From Toxoplasma gondii ME49 (Eukaryota; Apicomplexa; Conoidasida; Eucoccidiorida; Sarcocystidae), in the NCBI RefSeq assembly GCF_000006565.2, contig NC_031479.1, positions 5,826,885 through 5,890,884 of the forward strand: 64,000 nt of DNA, read 5' to 3'. Shown here one piece after another: positions 36,619-48,392 of this stretch (position 1 is the stretch's first letter; each line of letters opens with the position of its first letter). Made by a program: the position numbers and the translations under genes. The notes beneath the pieces are model-generated. The model ran no database searches. It had not been told where the DNA came from and saw only the letters and a list, made by a program, of their open reading frames with translations.

Positions 36619-39600
36619 TCACGCCACTCTCCGATGTGTTTCATTATCGCTATCCGCAGTAGCAAATGGCGCTTGCTCAGATCCACTTTCAACACCCCGG
36701 AACATGTTGTCCTCGAGAGTAGCGTGGGAACTTGCGTCCGTCGGGGCGACGTCGTCGTCATCCTCTGCGTGCTCGTACTCCTCGTGAACAATCTTCGCCA
36801 GCGCGATCTGATCTCTCTCTGTTTTGACGAACAAAAGTACAAGAGAAAGAAATGAAAATCACTCGTGCACTTGACATATTTCCGCGTCGACACAGCGCCT
36901 GCAGACCATATTTTGCCGAGTCGCGTGCCCGATGCTGATTCCGCTGTTGCTCGGACTGTGTACGCCTCGTGTCTAATGCAGTGCGCGCGAAACTGCATTT
37001 CAAGACATTTGTGAATGTTTACCTTACCGACATGAAAGAGCAAGTTCAAAGCTTTTTTTTAAAACGAACGCCCATTCACACGCAGTACAGAAAAAAAAGG
37101 CTCCACAGTTCGTCACCTGCGCAACATCCCCCCGACCTCTCCCCACCGGACCCCCCCACTTTGGAACGGTTTCCCCTGTGGTAACACGAATGCACTGCAG
37201 TATTCACGGCAGTTTTCTATTTGCGTTTTGCAAAAGTATGAGTTCGTTCTTTTATGAACACACTACCGGCTTTTTTCACCATTTTAGAAACACATTCGTT
37301 TCCCCCCAGACCATGCTGACCGAAGTTCTTACGTGTGCGGTTCCTTACCGTAGGTGAAGTGGAGCATGCCATAGAGGACAAATGAAATTGACCACGGGAT
37401 CACAGTAAGCAGGAAAAGCGACTTCGCCAGCGCCGACGCGTTTCCTAGTCTCAAACTGTCAGGCATATCCTTGACAAGGAGTGAAGTTCTCTCGTAGCCA
37501 AAGGCGGACTCCGCAAGAACACCAACCAAAGGCGCACCCAAGATAGCGGCGCTGCTGCCTTCCAGAGCCACAGTCTGCAGGAAAGGAAGAGCACAGATAG
37601 GAAGAGTAAACCACCTGTTCAAACTTATGCAAAAAAGTCGAGACACCTGCCCCGCCGGTGGGATGCGCGACATTGACCGGATCGTGTCAGTTAGGCAAAA
37701 AGAAACCATGAAACATGAATTCAGTCAATGAGGAGGTGGTGCATTCGATTGTAATAAGAATCCTTTAGGAACAGGCTTCCACCGAAAGAGTACTGCATTG
37801 ACCTGTACAAAACGTATGGTCACAAAAGCTCTTTTTTCCTTTAAACCAGGGGGTTGGGACTTCGTGGCAGGTTTCGAATTGTGCGCAATCGACACTTGCA
37901 GCACGATTCACATTGTCTCAGCACAAGGTGCGCATTCACGCGTAGATGTTTCGGAGATGATCTTCCATAATGTACTATTCTCCTCAATTTTCCGTGAACG
38001 GAGTTACATGAAACATGCAGACATACACTCCACTTACGCTACGGCCCCCAGATTGCCGTCATTTTCCTCCAGACTGAGAGGCAAAACTCAACAAATTCGA
38101 GTTATGCAATACCCCTCCTACGATGTTTACGATTTGCTCGCAGTTGCTCTAAAACGTCAATGAGAAGACTGTGGTAAGAGTCACTTACGACAGCGAAAAC
38201 GGTTCCTTTGTGATCCGGGCGAACAACATCGGAGAGAATGGGTCTGTTGACGGCGACACCACTCATCGATGTGAAGCCGACAAATAAAGCAATAAGGAAG
38301 TAGGCATAGAAATATTCCTCTTCCTTCGGCACTACGACGTACGCGAGGACCAGCAGAGGAATGCGGCACATCATCGCCACTTGGCCTGTCCATACAGACA
38401 ACACAGAAGCGAGAAACGGCGTCTGAAAACGTCTACAAAATACCACTATTCACATACGAAGTGGCGTGAGCTCTCGCCTTCAGCGGGAAGGGCTCTAGGC
38501 GAAGGCGCCCCGCGTAATCGCCTTTCTTGGGCATTTCCAGCTACTCAAGGACTAAGTCACCAGTTCCAGTGAAACCTGTACCAACTGTGAGTGCTTCACT
38601 TTCCCTCGCCGTTTTCCGAAACGGCATTTTACGAATGACAGACCCTCTGCGTCCTCGCAAGATATCCCAGGGAATTCTGACCCACGCGCCACATGCACTG
38701 TCTTCTTTTCTGCTTTTCTCCCCAGCAGAGCAGTCAGTGGCTCATTCACTGAAGCGCAGCCACATGCACACAGCGACGCTGCGACCTCCCTACGTCTTGT
38801 TTACACAGTTAAAGCACCAGTCCCGAACAAAGGGTGCGGATAAAACCTACCCACAAGCGGACGACCATGACCCCGGCTCCAGTAGAAGAGACGGTCTCCA
38901 AGAAGACCACCTAAGACACCGCCCGCTGCGGCGCCCATGAGAAGAGACCCTGTGAGGACGGCTGCCTCAAGATCGCTCATAGCGCAGTACTGAAAGTACA
39001 TCGTGTTGAAACTGAATGCCGACCAAGGCACCGTGCCCAAGAGACCCTGAGCAAACGCAAGAATATCACCGAAAGAAAGTTAACAAGGTGCCTTCATCTC
39101 AAAGATTCGCGACAGAATCACAACACACTGTTTACACAGCTTACCACCCTTGGCCGTTTGTAACTCGGTTAGAACAGAGTCAAAACGCACGATGTATGCA
39201 GTTGACGACTCTGCAGTTTGTCCCTCCGTTAATTCGTGACAAAATTCGCGATCCCGCTACGACTGGACAGGTGTGGAGCTGCACCCGCAGCCGCTTGGCG
39301 GTTTTCCTGCCCCTCGTTCGCCGTCGTTTACGCATGCACCTTTGTCTCGAGTTGGTTCTTTCGCAAGAAATGCCGGAAACCTTCTCGACAGTGCGACTGT
39401 CCTACCGAGGGTCCCTACGCACCGGCCAGAGTCACGGAAAAACAGTTTCTGTGTGGGCTGAGCGTGAAGACGTTTCTTAAGGCGGACACTCCTGACGAGA
39501 AACAGCTTCAGTCGCGTGGCGTACCGCAAGAGCCTTTCTACACTTTTGTATAAATGCGCGAATACCGGGAATACAAAAGTGGACCGCCGGTGTATCGGCA

Positions 39601-41711
39601 CCTAGTCCCTCCCTGGTTACCTCAGCGAGAATGATAACGATGGACGGGGTAGAGAGAGACTGGGAGAAGACATCCTTGAAAAAGCTCAACCAGTTCTGCT
39701 CTTCCTGCGCTGGCGGTGTAGGCCCTCCGGTTCCGCCGCTTTCATCGACGAACTTCGCACGTCTCCGTGACTTCTTTCGGGGGATTTCTTCGAGGAAAAA
39801 CGCGATGAGGAGTCCGAGAACCATGCTCGCGCCGCCGACGCAGAAGAAGCATACACGCCAACCCTGACAATCGCGCAGATCCAGAAAAAAGACAATGCGC
39901 TAGTACGATGTTTACAGCGCGCGTCGCGGCGCCTAAGCGAGCAGAGAGAAGCCTGACTCATGTACAGAATTGATAAGCATACGGAGGACTGATTACCATT
40001 GACAGGCTCAGCAGGCAAAAATGTGATCCAGTTTGCGGAGAGTGGTGAATGCAGGAAGCATCTGTGAGGCGAGAAGTCCTCTGTGTCTGCCCCCCTGTCT
40101 GGCTTCCATATCTGTGCCCTGCGTTCCACTCAAAACGGGACTCTTTCGTAAGAATACGATGCAAAAAACTGCTGGCCTTTCCTGCGTCTCGTCCTCTGCG
40201 GCAACCCCCACGGAGTGGGCATCTCTTCCGGTGTACGTACCCGCAGCATGCCGACGTCGAGCAACGCCACAGAAGTGGTGACGACACCACCCACGAGGCG
40301 CCCAATGCACGAGCACAGCTGAATCAAGCCGAAGGAGAAGCCGAGGCTCTTGCTCGCAGCCGTGTCGGCCAAAATGCTCTGGGATATGGGTCCGACACTA
40401 CCCAGAAACACACCGTTCAGAGCCCGCAGAGCTGTAACCTGAGAAGTGCGTGGACAATCCAAAAACGCATGCAGCCTGTGCGTAGAGTTGAGCCAAGCGC
40501 GAGACAAAAGTCTGTCGCATGCATGCGCAGTAACAGAGAGTCAACTTCAGGCAACCTTCGATCACCCAGCCAGCAGACGAACAGCGGGAACTCCAGCAAA
40601 GTGGGAAAGCACCGCAGCAGTTAGGCTGACGCCGGAAGAAACGCGTTTCTGAAAACACGTTCCAGGGGCAGCTTCAATCGCTGGAGACGCCTGAAAGCCA
40701 CTTGCCACAGTCACCCAGTGTTTGACCGCCGCAGCGGGTAAACAAGTCGCCTATCTCCACGTGAACGTTTATTGAATGAATCGTCCTCTACAGTGCTGTA
40801 CACAACGACGAAGCTACGGAGCTGACGTTTGGATGCGTTCCTCAATCAGGCAAGAAATCCTTGGTCCGGTGGATTTGCTTTCGATACCACTCCGCATGGA
40901 CACTGAGGCATTCTCATCTGCTCGACCGCCACGAAGATCTACCACGGCCTACACCGCGTGTCGGCTGTTCTGATCAAACACACTGTCTACATACTTGATT
41001 TGACGTCTACCTCTGAACATCTACACCTCTCTACCTAAATATGGACATGCGTATCAGTCTATAGGTTCATCGTCGCGTACAGTCTCTGTCGAGCACCCCT
41101 CCGAAGAGGACACTGCTCTGCTATATCGGCATGTACGTAAACTCGCTTTAACATCGTGAATCGCCCGACGGCAGCTTGTGCATGCATGCTGGATTGCTGG
41201 AAGCCGCGTTTTCTGCCGCTCGACATCTGCGTTCATCTGTAAGCACGCATGTATGCGTATCAGCACACGGCCGCACCGGTGGACGTACTTGCCAAAAGTC
41301 TGACACGAGACCGAGCAGAGTGGTGGTCAGCCCCCAGGCGAACGTTCCGAAGGCGAGCAGCCACTTGCGGGAGTGACGGTCAGACAAGTAGCCCCATACA
41401 GGACAGAGAAGCGAGAGGCACATTGTCTGAGCGAGAGTGATGTATCCAAGGAGAGAGGGGTGGAAACTGAGGTCGCGTTCCAGAGCTCGAAAGGTGGCTG
41501 GGAGAAGTTGGTCGTCGCATCCGTCGAGAGCTGCTGATGCGTTGACCATCATCAGAGACTTGGTTTTCATGGAGTTTAGGCGCTCCTTCTTCGCCTTCTT
41601 GTCGCTCTTGACCAAAGGCTCATCTTCGGCGCTGCTCTGGGAGGGGGACGCCGGCATGGGCGGCAGCCCTGCCTTGGAGGGCTTGAAATCAATGAACGGC
41701 TCACTCGCCAT
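36619..41711 (-). CDS. Major facilitator superfamily transporter, Spinster-like
   Basis: Multi-pass membrane transporter; substrate unknown. Exons (minus): 41711-41289, 40438-40241, 39863-39621, 39046-38851, 38385-38189, 37574-37349, 36818-36619, giving 560 residues with all seven joining in frame through GT-AG introns. Residues 1-50 are a hydrophilic cytosolic N-terminus. The first bundle starts with LMMVNASAALDGCDDQLLPA and has MFS motif A (GYLSDRHSRK, 107-116). Exon 2 gives ALNGVFLGSVGPISQSILAD, which resembles the Spinster R-x-x-x-G-x-G-E-A region. Exon 3 has a hydrophobic helix then a basic/acidic central loop. Exons 4-6 give the second bundle, with helices such as LTGSLLMGAAAGGVLGG, ALFVGFTSMSGVAV and PWSISFVLYGMLHF. 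The tail is acidic (HAEDDDD) and ends at TGA/TAG-type stop 36619. Confidence 0.85.
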
Positions 41712-44700
41712 TTTCTCGACGAAGAGCGAAACTCACGACACAAGACGAAACTCAAAGGGGAAGCTTTCTGGGGTCGCGTGTCCGCGTCACACTGCCTCCG
41801 TGACTGAGCAAGTAGGCAGTACCCCCTATGAGAGCGGATGACAGTGCCGCCGAGGGTGTTTTTTTCGCGAAAATCGGTATACGTACCTTAACTGGTGTAC
41901 CACTGTCGCCGCAGATTCAAGACTAGAAACTGGTTCCCACAGGAGGAGACGTCTCAGAAACGAATTGATAAACTACAAGCCACAGACAGCTGAGGCGCGG
42001 CAACCCCAGGCTATTCACGATGCCATAACCGTCTCTGGCTCAGACGGAAGGGAAGTAACGGCGCGCCCTTGAAAAGCCGAGCAGTTAAGGACGGTCAACC
42101 AATGGTGCGGAAGGACATGCAACGCGAATATGACTATATCGAAGTGACACACGTGGCAGCAAAGTGGTCTTCACAAGTGGCGTGCCGGCGTGGAGACGCG
42201 CGAGCTGCAGGGAAGAAAATTTGGGGGGATGAACTTTGGGAACAAGTGCAGGAAAGTCAAAGCCTCTCCACCTTCTCCCAATAAAAAAACGGAGGAAAGT
42301 ACAGAAGAATCGGAGAAGACTAAATTCCCTGTGTCGGTTTCGTGAGAACTGCCTCGATTGTCCACGAGGCACGTGGCTCACACGGCTTTGCTTCCGTGCC
42401 TCTGCGGTGTAACTACAGCGAAGCGCCGCACCCTGTTACTGACAACACAACTACAAAATGAGCGAGAAACACGAGGAAACTCCGGGGAAAATCGGTTCCG
42501 CCCATCCGGAATCTTAACCACACGTAAGCCGCATGTTGCGGTTTCCGCCCCCGTTAGTTAGCGGGTAAGAATCCGGATGGTTGGACAGAGCTGCGCGAGA
42601 CGGGAGGACGTGCCCATGACGCAGGAAACAAAACAGGCACTCGGACGTCGACGAAAAAAACGCGACATCCTTGGAAGAACCTACGAACTTCTGCATGATC
42701 TATTTTCTTCCGAGAAAGCATGCCAGCCATTCTCTTGAGACAGTCCACAGCCAAACGCTCCGGTTGGGGGTTCCACTGCTCGCGCGCCCGGCTTCAGGAT
42801 TCCGACGGGCCAAGAGGAATATCGACGATGGGAGGCTCGCGCAGCTCGCTGCGTTTTCGACAGCGCGGAGGGCGTAGCCAGCTGCTGCCAGTGGCTGTAT
42901 CGATGCTAGAGGGCGAGTGCTCAATATTTACTTCGATTATCAAGAGACACACCTGACACTTCTGATGCTGAGCAGGACGTTCTTTGGACATTGCTCAAAT
43001 CTGTTTATGTGTCGGTGTGTTTTGGGGAGAACGAAGTGGGACACCAGCTGCAGTTTGAGTCCATTCTGCTCGACAAGAATGAACAACGTATTAAAGTAGG
43101 GAGTTGCCAGGGTTACCGGCTGTCCGTCGGACGGAAACCCTGACATACGACACGATGGATTCATCCTAAGATATAACTATCAACTTTAAGCTTCATTTCC
43201 GATTAGTAAGGATGTACAGACCACCGAAAGGCTTGTTGTTCGGTTTTGCAACTGGAGAAATGACAGGACGTTGTGCTCGGGGACCCCCCGTGGTGTTTCG
43301 TACCACCCGGGAAACCTTATATTGAATGCCATCAGCTGATTGGAGAAAGCGGTATAATATATGTGACTCGCCTCAGATCAGGTTGTCTTCTGCCGGAGAA
43401 CTTTGGAAAATACTTGTCGGAGCCCACAGGCTCTCTGGCGGCACAGCACCCGCTCGATAGCGACAGCAGGCGCCCGGTTGTCAGGTGCGATGATTCGTGA
43501 CGCAAGTAGGTTAATGTTTTGTGTGAAGTTTGTGTGTGCAAGAGGCCACCAATAACGGGCACGTTCTTGCGGAGAGAACCAAGTTGTCAAGCGTGAAAAT
43601 GTTAGGATGCATTCACGTCGTCATGACACAAACATTCAGTAGAAGTTTAGGAGCTGATTGTATGTCTAGATTTTTTATGGTGTGGACGATCCCCAAAGGA
43701 ATGGGGGGAAGCCGTCCCGGTCAATGGCGCCAACTTTCCAGTTGGTGCCCCCTGAATAGACGCTTTATACTCCGGCTATGAATAGATATTAGCTTTCTAC
43801 AGTTGAACCGTCACCTGTGGGTCTCGCTATGATACTGACTGGCTATGATATTTATGTTCGTTCCCAGTGCCGCCTGTGTACGAAAGACAAGTACGGCTTT
43901 TGAACCAACCTATATGGGTTGCAGAACTCGTTTGCCAAGAACTAACGCAATTTCCTCTCTCCCTGTACCACTAGACCTACTGGTAGGCATGCAAGGATGC
44001 TGTCTACTCGTGACATCAGCTTCGAACAATAGATGTTGCGCTGCTGCGTTTTTACTTGTGGAAAGCCGGATGAGTGCGAATGAAACTGATGGACAGCCAG
44101 GAAAGCAAATGCGACAACGGGCGTCAAGTCAGTGTTGCCGGCACACCTTTGCGGTGGAGGCTGATGTAGCAGCCAGCAAGGAGTCGCTTGGCTTTGCAAC
44201 CCCTAACTACACCTGCCACATCTACGGATATGATTTCCGTGCATTCTGTAGAAGATATCTGCACTGACTCCTGTATCGAAAGTAGGGCAGTTCACAGTGG
44301 CAAAAGCGTCGGGGATTCGTGTCGCAGGATTACCATTCCACGTGTCGCTTTACGTCGGGGTATTGAGTCCAGATCGCAGTCCAGGTTTCGGGTGTCTTTA
44401 AAGGCGTGTTGCACAATGCAGGAAACATCCTGGTGCGTTAACGGCAGCAAAAAGAAACATTCTGTTTCACCCAATGTAGAGACGCGAGGGTAGCGATAAT
44501 CCCACGATTCGTCTCAAAACAGTGCGATACCGTTTGAAAAAGGCGCACCTTCGGCAAAACCACGGCTTCCGATCTGAAAATCAAACCCTTACTAACGAGA
44601 CGTGTACATTGCAGTAACAGGGCTTCGGCGCTGCAGGGAAGACTGAAGTTGGGCAACCCGCAGCAGACGAAACCATACCTAAGTTCACCCGCTAATACAC

Positions 44701-45448
44701 CATTCCCTCGACTGTATACAAAGAACAGCAATCTGCCTGCAAAACCGGTTACAAGGGAATCGAAGAAAGGCTGCCAGCCATCAAAAAATCCCGAAAGGCA
44801 GCATCCCTCTGTGAGTCGGAAGGTGTCGAGAGGAATTGCTTGCTCGTTTCTAAATATACCGCTCAAGTTGCACCTGCACGCAAGGTGGTACGTTCCAGTC
44901 AGACAGTTGAGTCTACTGTCTTGCACATAACGCGTTGCTCCGTACTACTGGAAGACGTGAAGGCAACCTGCAATGCCTCACGGCACTAAAAAGTCAGACG
45001 CGTACAGCCCGCGCGAATTGGCCGTTTGCCTGAAATGTGCACCTTCGAACGAAACTGCAAAAGTCATGCGAAGGAACACTCCAGCGACGGGACAGCAGGA
45101 CGAAGATGCACCAGCGCACCAAAAAAAAGCAGGAAAAGGACAGCAATCCACACGCGGCGGCGCGGCGCCACTCCTTTCGAAGTTGCTCGAGTTGAGTCGC
45201 ATGTGCAAGCGCTTCTAAAAGCACGCGTTGCCGGGTCCTTGCGAATCTGAGGGTGAGTCGCTTTCGATCAAGGCCACCTTTCACTGCCATCAAGCGTAGC
45301 CTTTGCATGACCGAAACCTGAGCCACGTCAAGCCTTTCGTGAGGCAAAAAGACACCTTGACGACGGCGTTGTGTGTTCAGATGTTCTTTTCGTCGGCAAA
45401 TGAAAACACCGTTCCCGTCCCCGACGGAAAAAAAGACACGGGGGCTTC
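41712..45448. other. 3.7-kb intergenic region upstream of MFS transporter
   Basis: It contains the MFS promoter and the 3' region of the nucleotidase gene. I scanned both strands and found only short frames with no domain or consistent exon structure. Confidence 0.55.
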
Positions 45449-47581
45449 CTAGATTCTCCGGATTCTCCACTCTGGGTAGTTTTCGTCCCGCATGTGGACC
45501 CGATCTATCCACTCGCACTCGCGTGGGGGGATTTCTTCGACGTCTTCGAAGCCACACTTCCTGTGTTGTCTGCAGAACCAGAGGCGCGCAAGCTCCGACA
45601 GGTCGCGAATGTTCCGCTGCGGCGTGTCGAGGGGGGGGCAGTCCACCAACACAGACAGACCATCCCCTCCGCGCGCGAGGAAGGTGGCCGTCGCCACAGA
45701 GTAGACTCTGTCAGGGACGAGAGGCTCCCAGTCCCCAGTTTCGCGGTTGCGAAACTGGATTTCGTCCGCGAGGACGCGCTCACCGACGCGTGCAGAACCC
45801 TCGAAAACGAAACGCAACCCAGACACCTGGAGAAACCGCCCCTCCAGCTGCGGCCAGCGACTCACACTGGTTTCTAGGATCGACTTGAAGAGATTCCCTG
45901 GAACAGCGATGACGTCCAGTTGGCGAGTCCCCGACAGAATCGCGTGGAGAGTCTCGGAAGTTACGACTTCCCCTTCCGCGAACACGCAGTCGGACCGGAT
46001 TCCCCCCGAGTTGTACAGCGCGACGTCTACCCCGTAATACTCGCGCATGAGGTCGGCCAGCCAATTGCCGCTGTTGCACTCGCGGGTCCGAACCTCGCAG
46101 AAACGCGTCTCCAGCAGCACAGGAAACGCACCGAGCACACACCCTTGTGAGTTCCCGTACGTGGTCTGATACCTCACGAGCATCTCCATCACGCTGTCGT
46201 CGGCCTCAAACCGGTCCGCCGAGACACAAACTTTTTCACACGAAAGCCACCAACGCCCGCTGCTCCATAGCTTCGCTGGCTGCGTTTCCTCTGTGTGGAT
46301 TCCTTCGACGACTTCGGGCTTCGTCTGTCTCACAGGCTGCGTTCTCCCGAGACACTCACACACTCCTGCACGTTTGACAGCGTGGCTTGAATCCCCGTGC
46401 TGCCTGCACAGGCCGTCGACTTCTGCGACTCCACCTGTCGAGCCCGAGAACGCCACGGGATATCCGTTTTTTCCGTCTGCCGCCAGCGAGTCGTGGTCCG
46501 CAGAGAAGCCGGTCGCGTGCGATGTGCCTTGCTCGCGCAGGTGGAGCTTCGGAGTCAGCGTGATGGCCGAGAACTCTCGAAAGTCCGAGCCACTTTTGAT
46601 CACGGCTGTGCCGTTGACCAGCTTCGTGACGTAGGCGTGGTCGTGGCCGCCAAGAATGAGGTCGATTCCATCGACTTCGCGCGCGAGCTTCTCGTCGTTG
46701 TTCCACCGCATGTGGGTCAACGCGATCACGAGGTCGCACCCGCGCCGCCTGAAAAGCGCGACCATTTCCCGTCCCGCCTCCACGAAGTCTTGGTAGACGA
46801 TTTCTTCCTGGTCTGGCGCGTTCAACGTGTCGATCCAGTCTTCCTCGATCAAAGCCATGATCCCGACGACCACGCGCTGAGTCGTGCCCCATTCGAAGAT
46901 GCGGTACCGCTGCGCATTCGCGAGAACCCCTCCGCCGATCTTCGACCGCGCGTTGCTCATCACCCACTTGCACTTGGTCGTTCCCGCCAAGAGCTCCAGC
47001 CACTCCCAGCCAAAATCCAAGTCGTGGTTCCCGTAGCACGACGTGTGCACGTCGAGGTAGTTGAGCAACTCAGCCATCTGCCGCCCCTTGGATGCTTCAG
47101 ACAAAGGCGACGGGCTGAATATGTCGCCGCTGAAAAGCACGAGACCGTCGGGACCCCTTTTCTCGCGGAGCCCCGTGCAGAACGGCGCCGCGCCGCCGCC
47201 GAGACCCCCAGAAATGGAGAACACATTGTACACGTCGTTGAAGTGGACGATGCGAAGTTTCACCGGTTCTTGAGTGTCGCTGGGCTGATCTGCCGAAACC
47301 TCCCGCTCCCCGTTCCCTGTACGTACACCGCAGCCACTCTCCTTAGCGCGCGTGTCGTCGCCATCGCTCGCAGCTACCCCTTTGCCCACGAGCGACTGGT
47401 ACGACGAATCCTTCGTGCTGAGTGGACTAACCTTGCCCAGGTCCACCTCGACCGCCTCATGGGCTCCCCCGCCTTCCCTCGCGCTACCGAAAAGACGAAC
47501 GCCGTTCCCCGAGTTGCCGCACTCCCGCCAGATGCGGTCGCTCTCTGGGGGTGCTGCGCTTTCCGTGGACGCCAATGGCAT
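45449..47581 (-). CDS. 5'-nucleotidase / cyclic phosphodiesterase family metallophosphatase
   Basis: Probable metal-dependent phosphoesterase of the UshA/5'-nucleotidase family. Intronless. I place the start at the ATG at 47581 (710 residues) because the longer open frame begins with a non-ATG codon. After about 105 disordered residues the metallophosphatase domain shows IVHFNDVYNV (112-), FSGDIFSPS (GD at 152-153), YGNHDLDFG (184-), THMRWNND and LGGHDHAYV (311-315). The C-terminal 5'-nucleotidase domain shows GNWLADLMREYYGVDVALYN and NSGGIRSD, and later LARGGDG. A ~110-residue insertion rich in Gly/Ser/Cys separates the two domains. No signal peptide or GPI signal is visible, so a cytosolic enzyme is likely. 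The usual D-x-H of the first metal motif reads D-V-Y, as in some protist members as I recall them. Confidence 0.88.
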   Translation of the reverse strand: MPLASTESAAPPESDRIWRECGNSGNGVRLFGSAREGGGAHEAVEVDLGKVSPLSTKDSSYQSLVGKGVAASDGDDTRAKESGCGVRTGNGEREVSADQPSDTQEPVKLRIVHFNDVYNVFSISGGLGGGAAPFCTGLREKRGPDGLVLFSGDIFSPSPLSEASKGRQMAELLNYLDVHTSCYGNHDLDFGWEWLELLAGTTKCKWVMSNARSKIGGGVLANAQRYRIFEWGTTQRVVVGIMALIEEDWIDTLNAPDQEEIVYQDFVEAGREMVALFRRRGCDLVIALTHMRWNNDEKLAREVDGIDLILGGHDHAYVTKLVNGTAVIKSGSDFREFSAITLTPKLHLREQGTSHATGFSADHDSLAADGKNGYPVAFSGSTGGVAEVDGLCRQHGDSSHAVKRAGVCECLGRTQPVRQTKPEVVEGIHTEETQPAKLWSSGRWWLSCEKVCVSADRFEADDSVMEMLVRYQTTYGNSQGCVLGAFPVLLETRFCEVRTRECNSGNWLADLMREYYGVDVALYNSGGIRSDCVFAEGEVVTSETLHAILSGTRQLDVIAVPGNLFKSILETSVSRWPQLEGRFLQVSGLRFVFEGSARVGERVLADEIQFRNRETGDWEPLVPDRVYSVATATFLARGGDGLSVLVDCPPLDTPQRNIRDLSELARLWFCRQHRKCGFEDVEEIPPRECEWIDRVHMRDENYPEWRIRRI

Positions 47582-48392
47582 GTTCCAGAAGAGAATCGAG
47601 AAAAAAATGTTTGATGGCCTGACCAACGCTCCGCGGGAAGTCCCAGGAAGCTGCGCGGCTGTTCATGCGAAATCTTTCGCTCTTCTCCGCCGTCAAACAA
47701 TAAAAACACGGGTGAAGAGAGTATAGTGATGCATGGATCTAGAGGGTCGACGCGCTTCGTGTGTCAGATTCGAACTTTCTTCCCAGAAGCAACAGCCGTT
47801 TTTATCGGACTGCGCTCCTTGGACAGAAAGACAGTTCGGCGCACGGGATTCGAAAAAGAATCGCCGACCAGAGAAATTGGAGACGTAATGGGAAATAATG
47901 TCAACACACAACACCGGGCGATTCTCGCGTCGAGGCACCGCCCAACAACTCAGAATATTGCTCTGAAAGAAACAGTGGACTCGAAGAGGTAAGCGAAAAA
48001 AGTGACGCAAAGTACCGTGCGAAGACACCCAACAATTAACAGCATTGTGAACAGTGTTTCCAAAACAGAGTGGCTCTGTACGGAAGGCGCGCACGGAAAC
48101 AAAAAGAGAGTCGCGAAACAACTTATTCTTTCCTTTGCCACGAGGCAGCGGAAAGAAGACAAACGGTGCACAAAGAACGACAGGACTGCACGTACACTGG
48201 CAGACGCCAGAAAAACCACAGCATCGGTGCTGTCGCACAATAATAGTTTTGCCTGTCAGACGCGGCAAGCTGCGACGACAACAGTGCGAGACGGTGATGT
48301 CTGTCCGCAGAAACGAGGAGCAGCGCCGAAATGGGCGTCCCGCATGTTGAGAACGCAAACTTTTCGCACGAAAGGAACCAGACAACTGCCCG
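47582..48392. other. Intergenic region, nucleotidase promoter / CFAP299 3' region
   Basis: About 810 bases, no supported coding frame. It should contain the promoter of the minus-strand nucleotidase gene. Confidence 0.55.

Noticed and set aside
43270..43800. Possible mitochondrial or mobile-element fragment
   Set aside because: Locally different composition, but no reading frame, terminal repeat or motif I can name; it would need a genome search.
46397..47614. 405-codon plus-strand frame
   Set aside because: It is the exact antisense of the nucleotidase coding exon; GC-rich coding sequence often leaves the opposite strand open. No domain.
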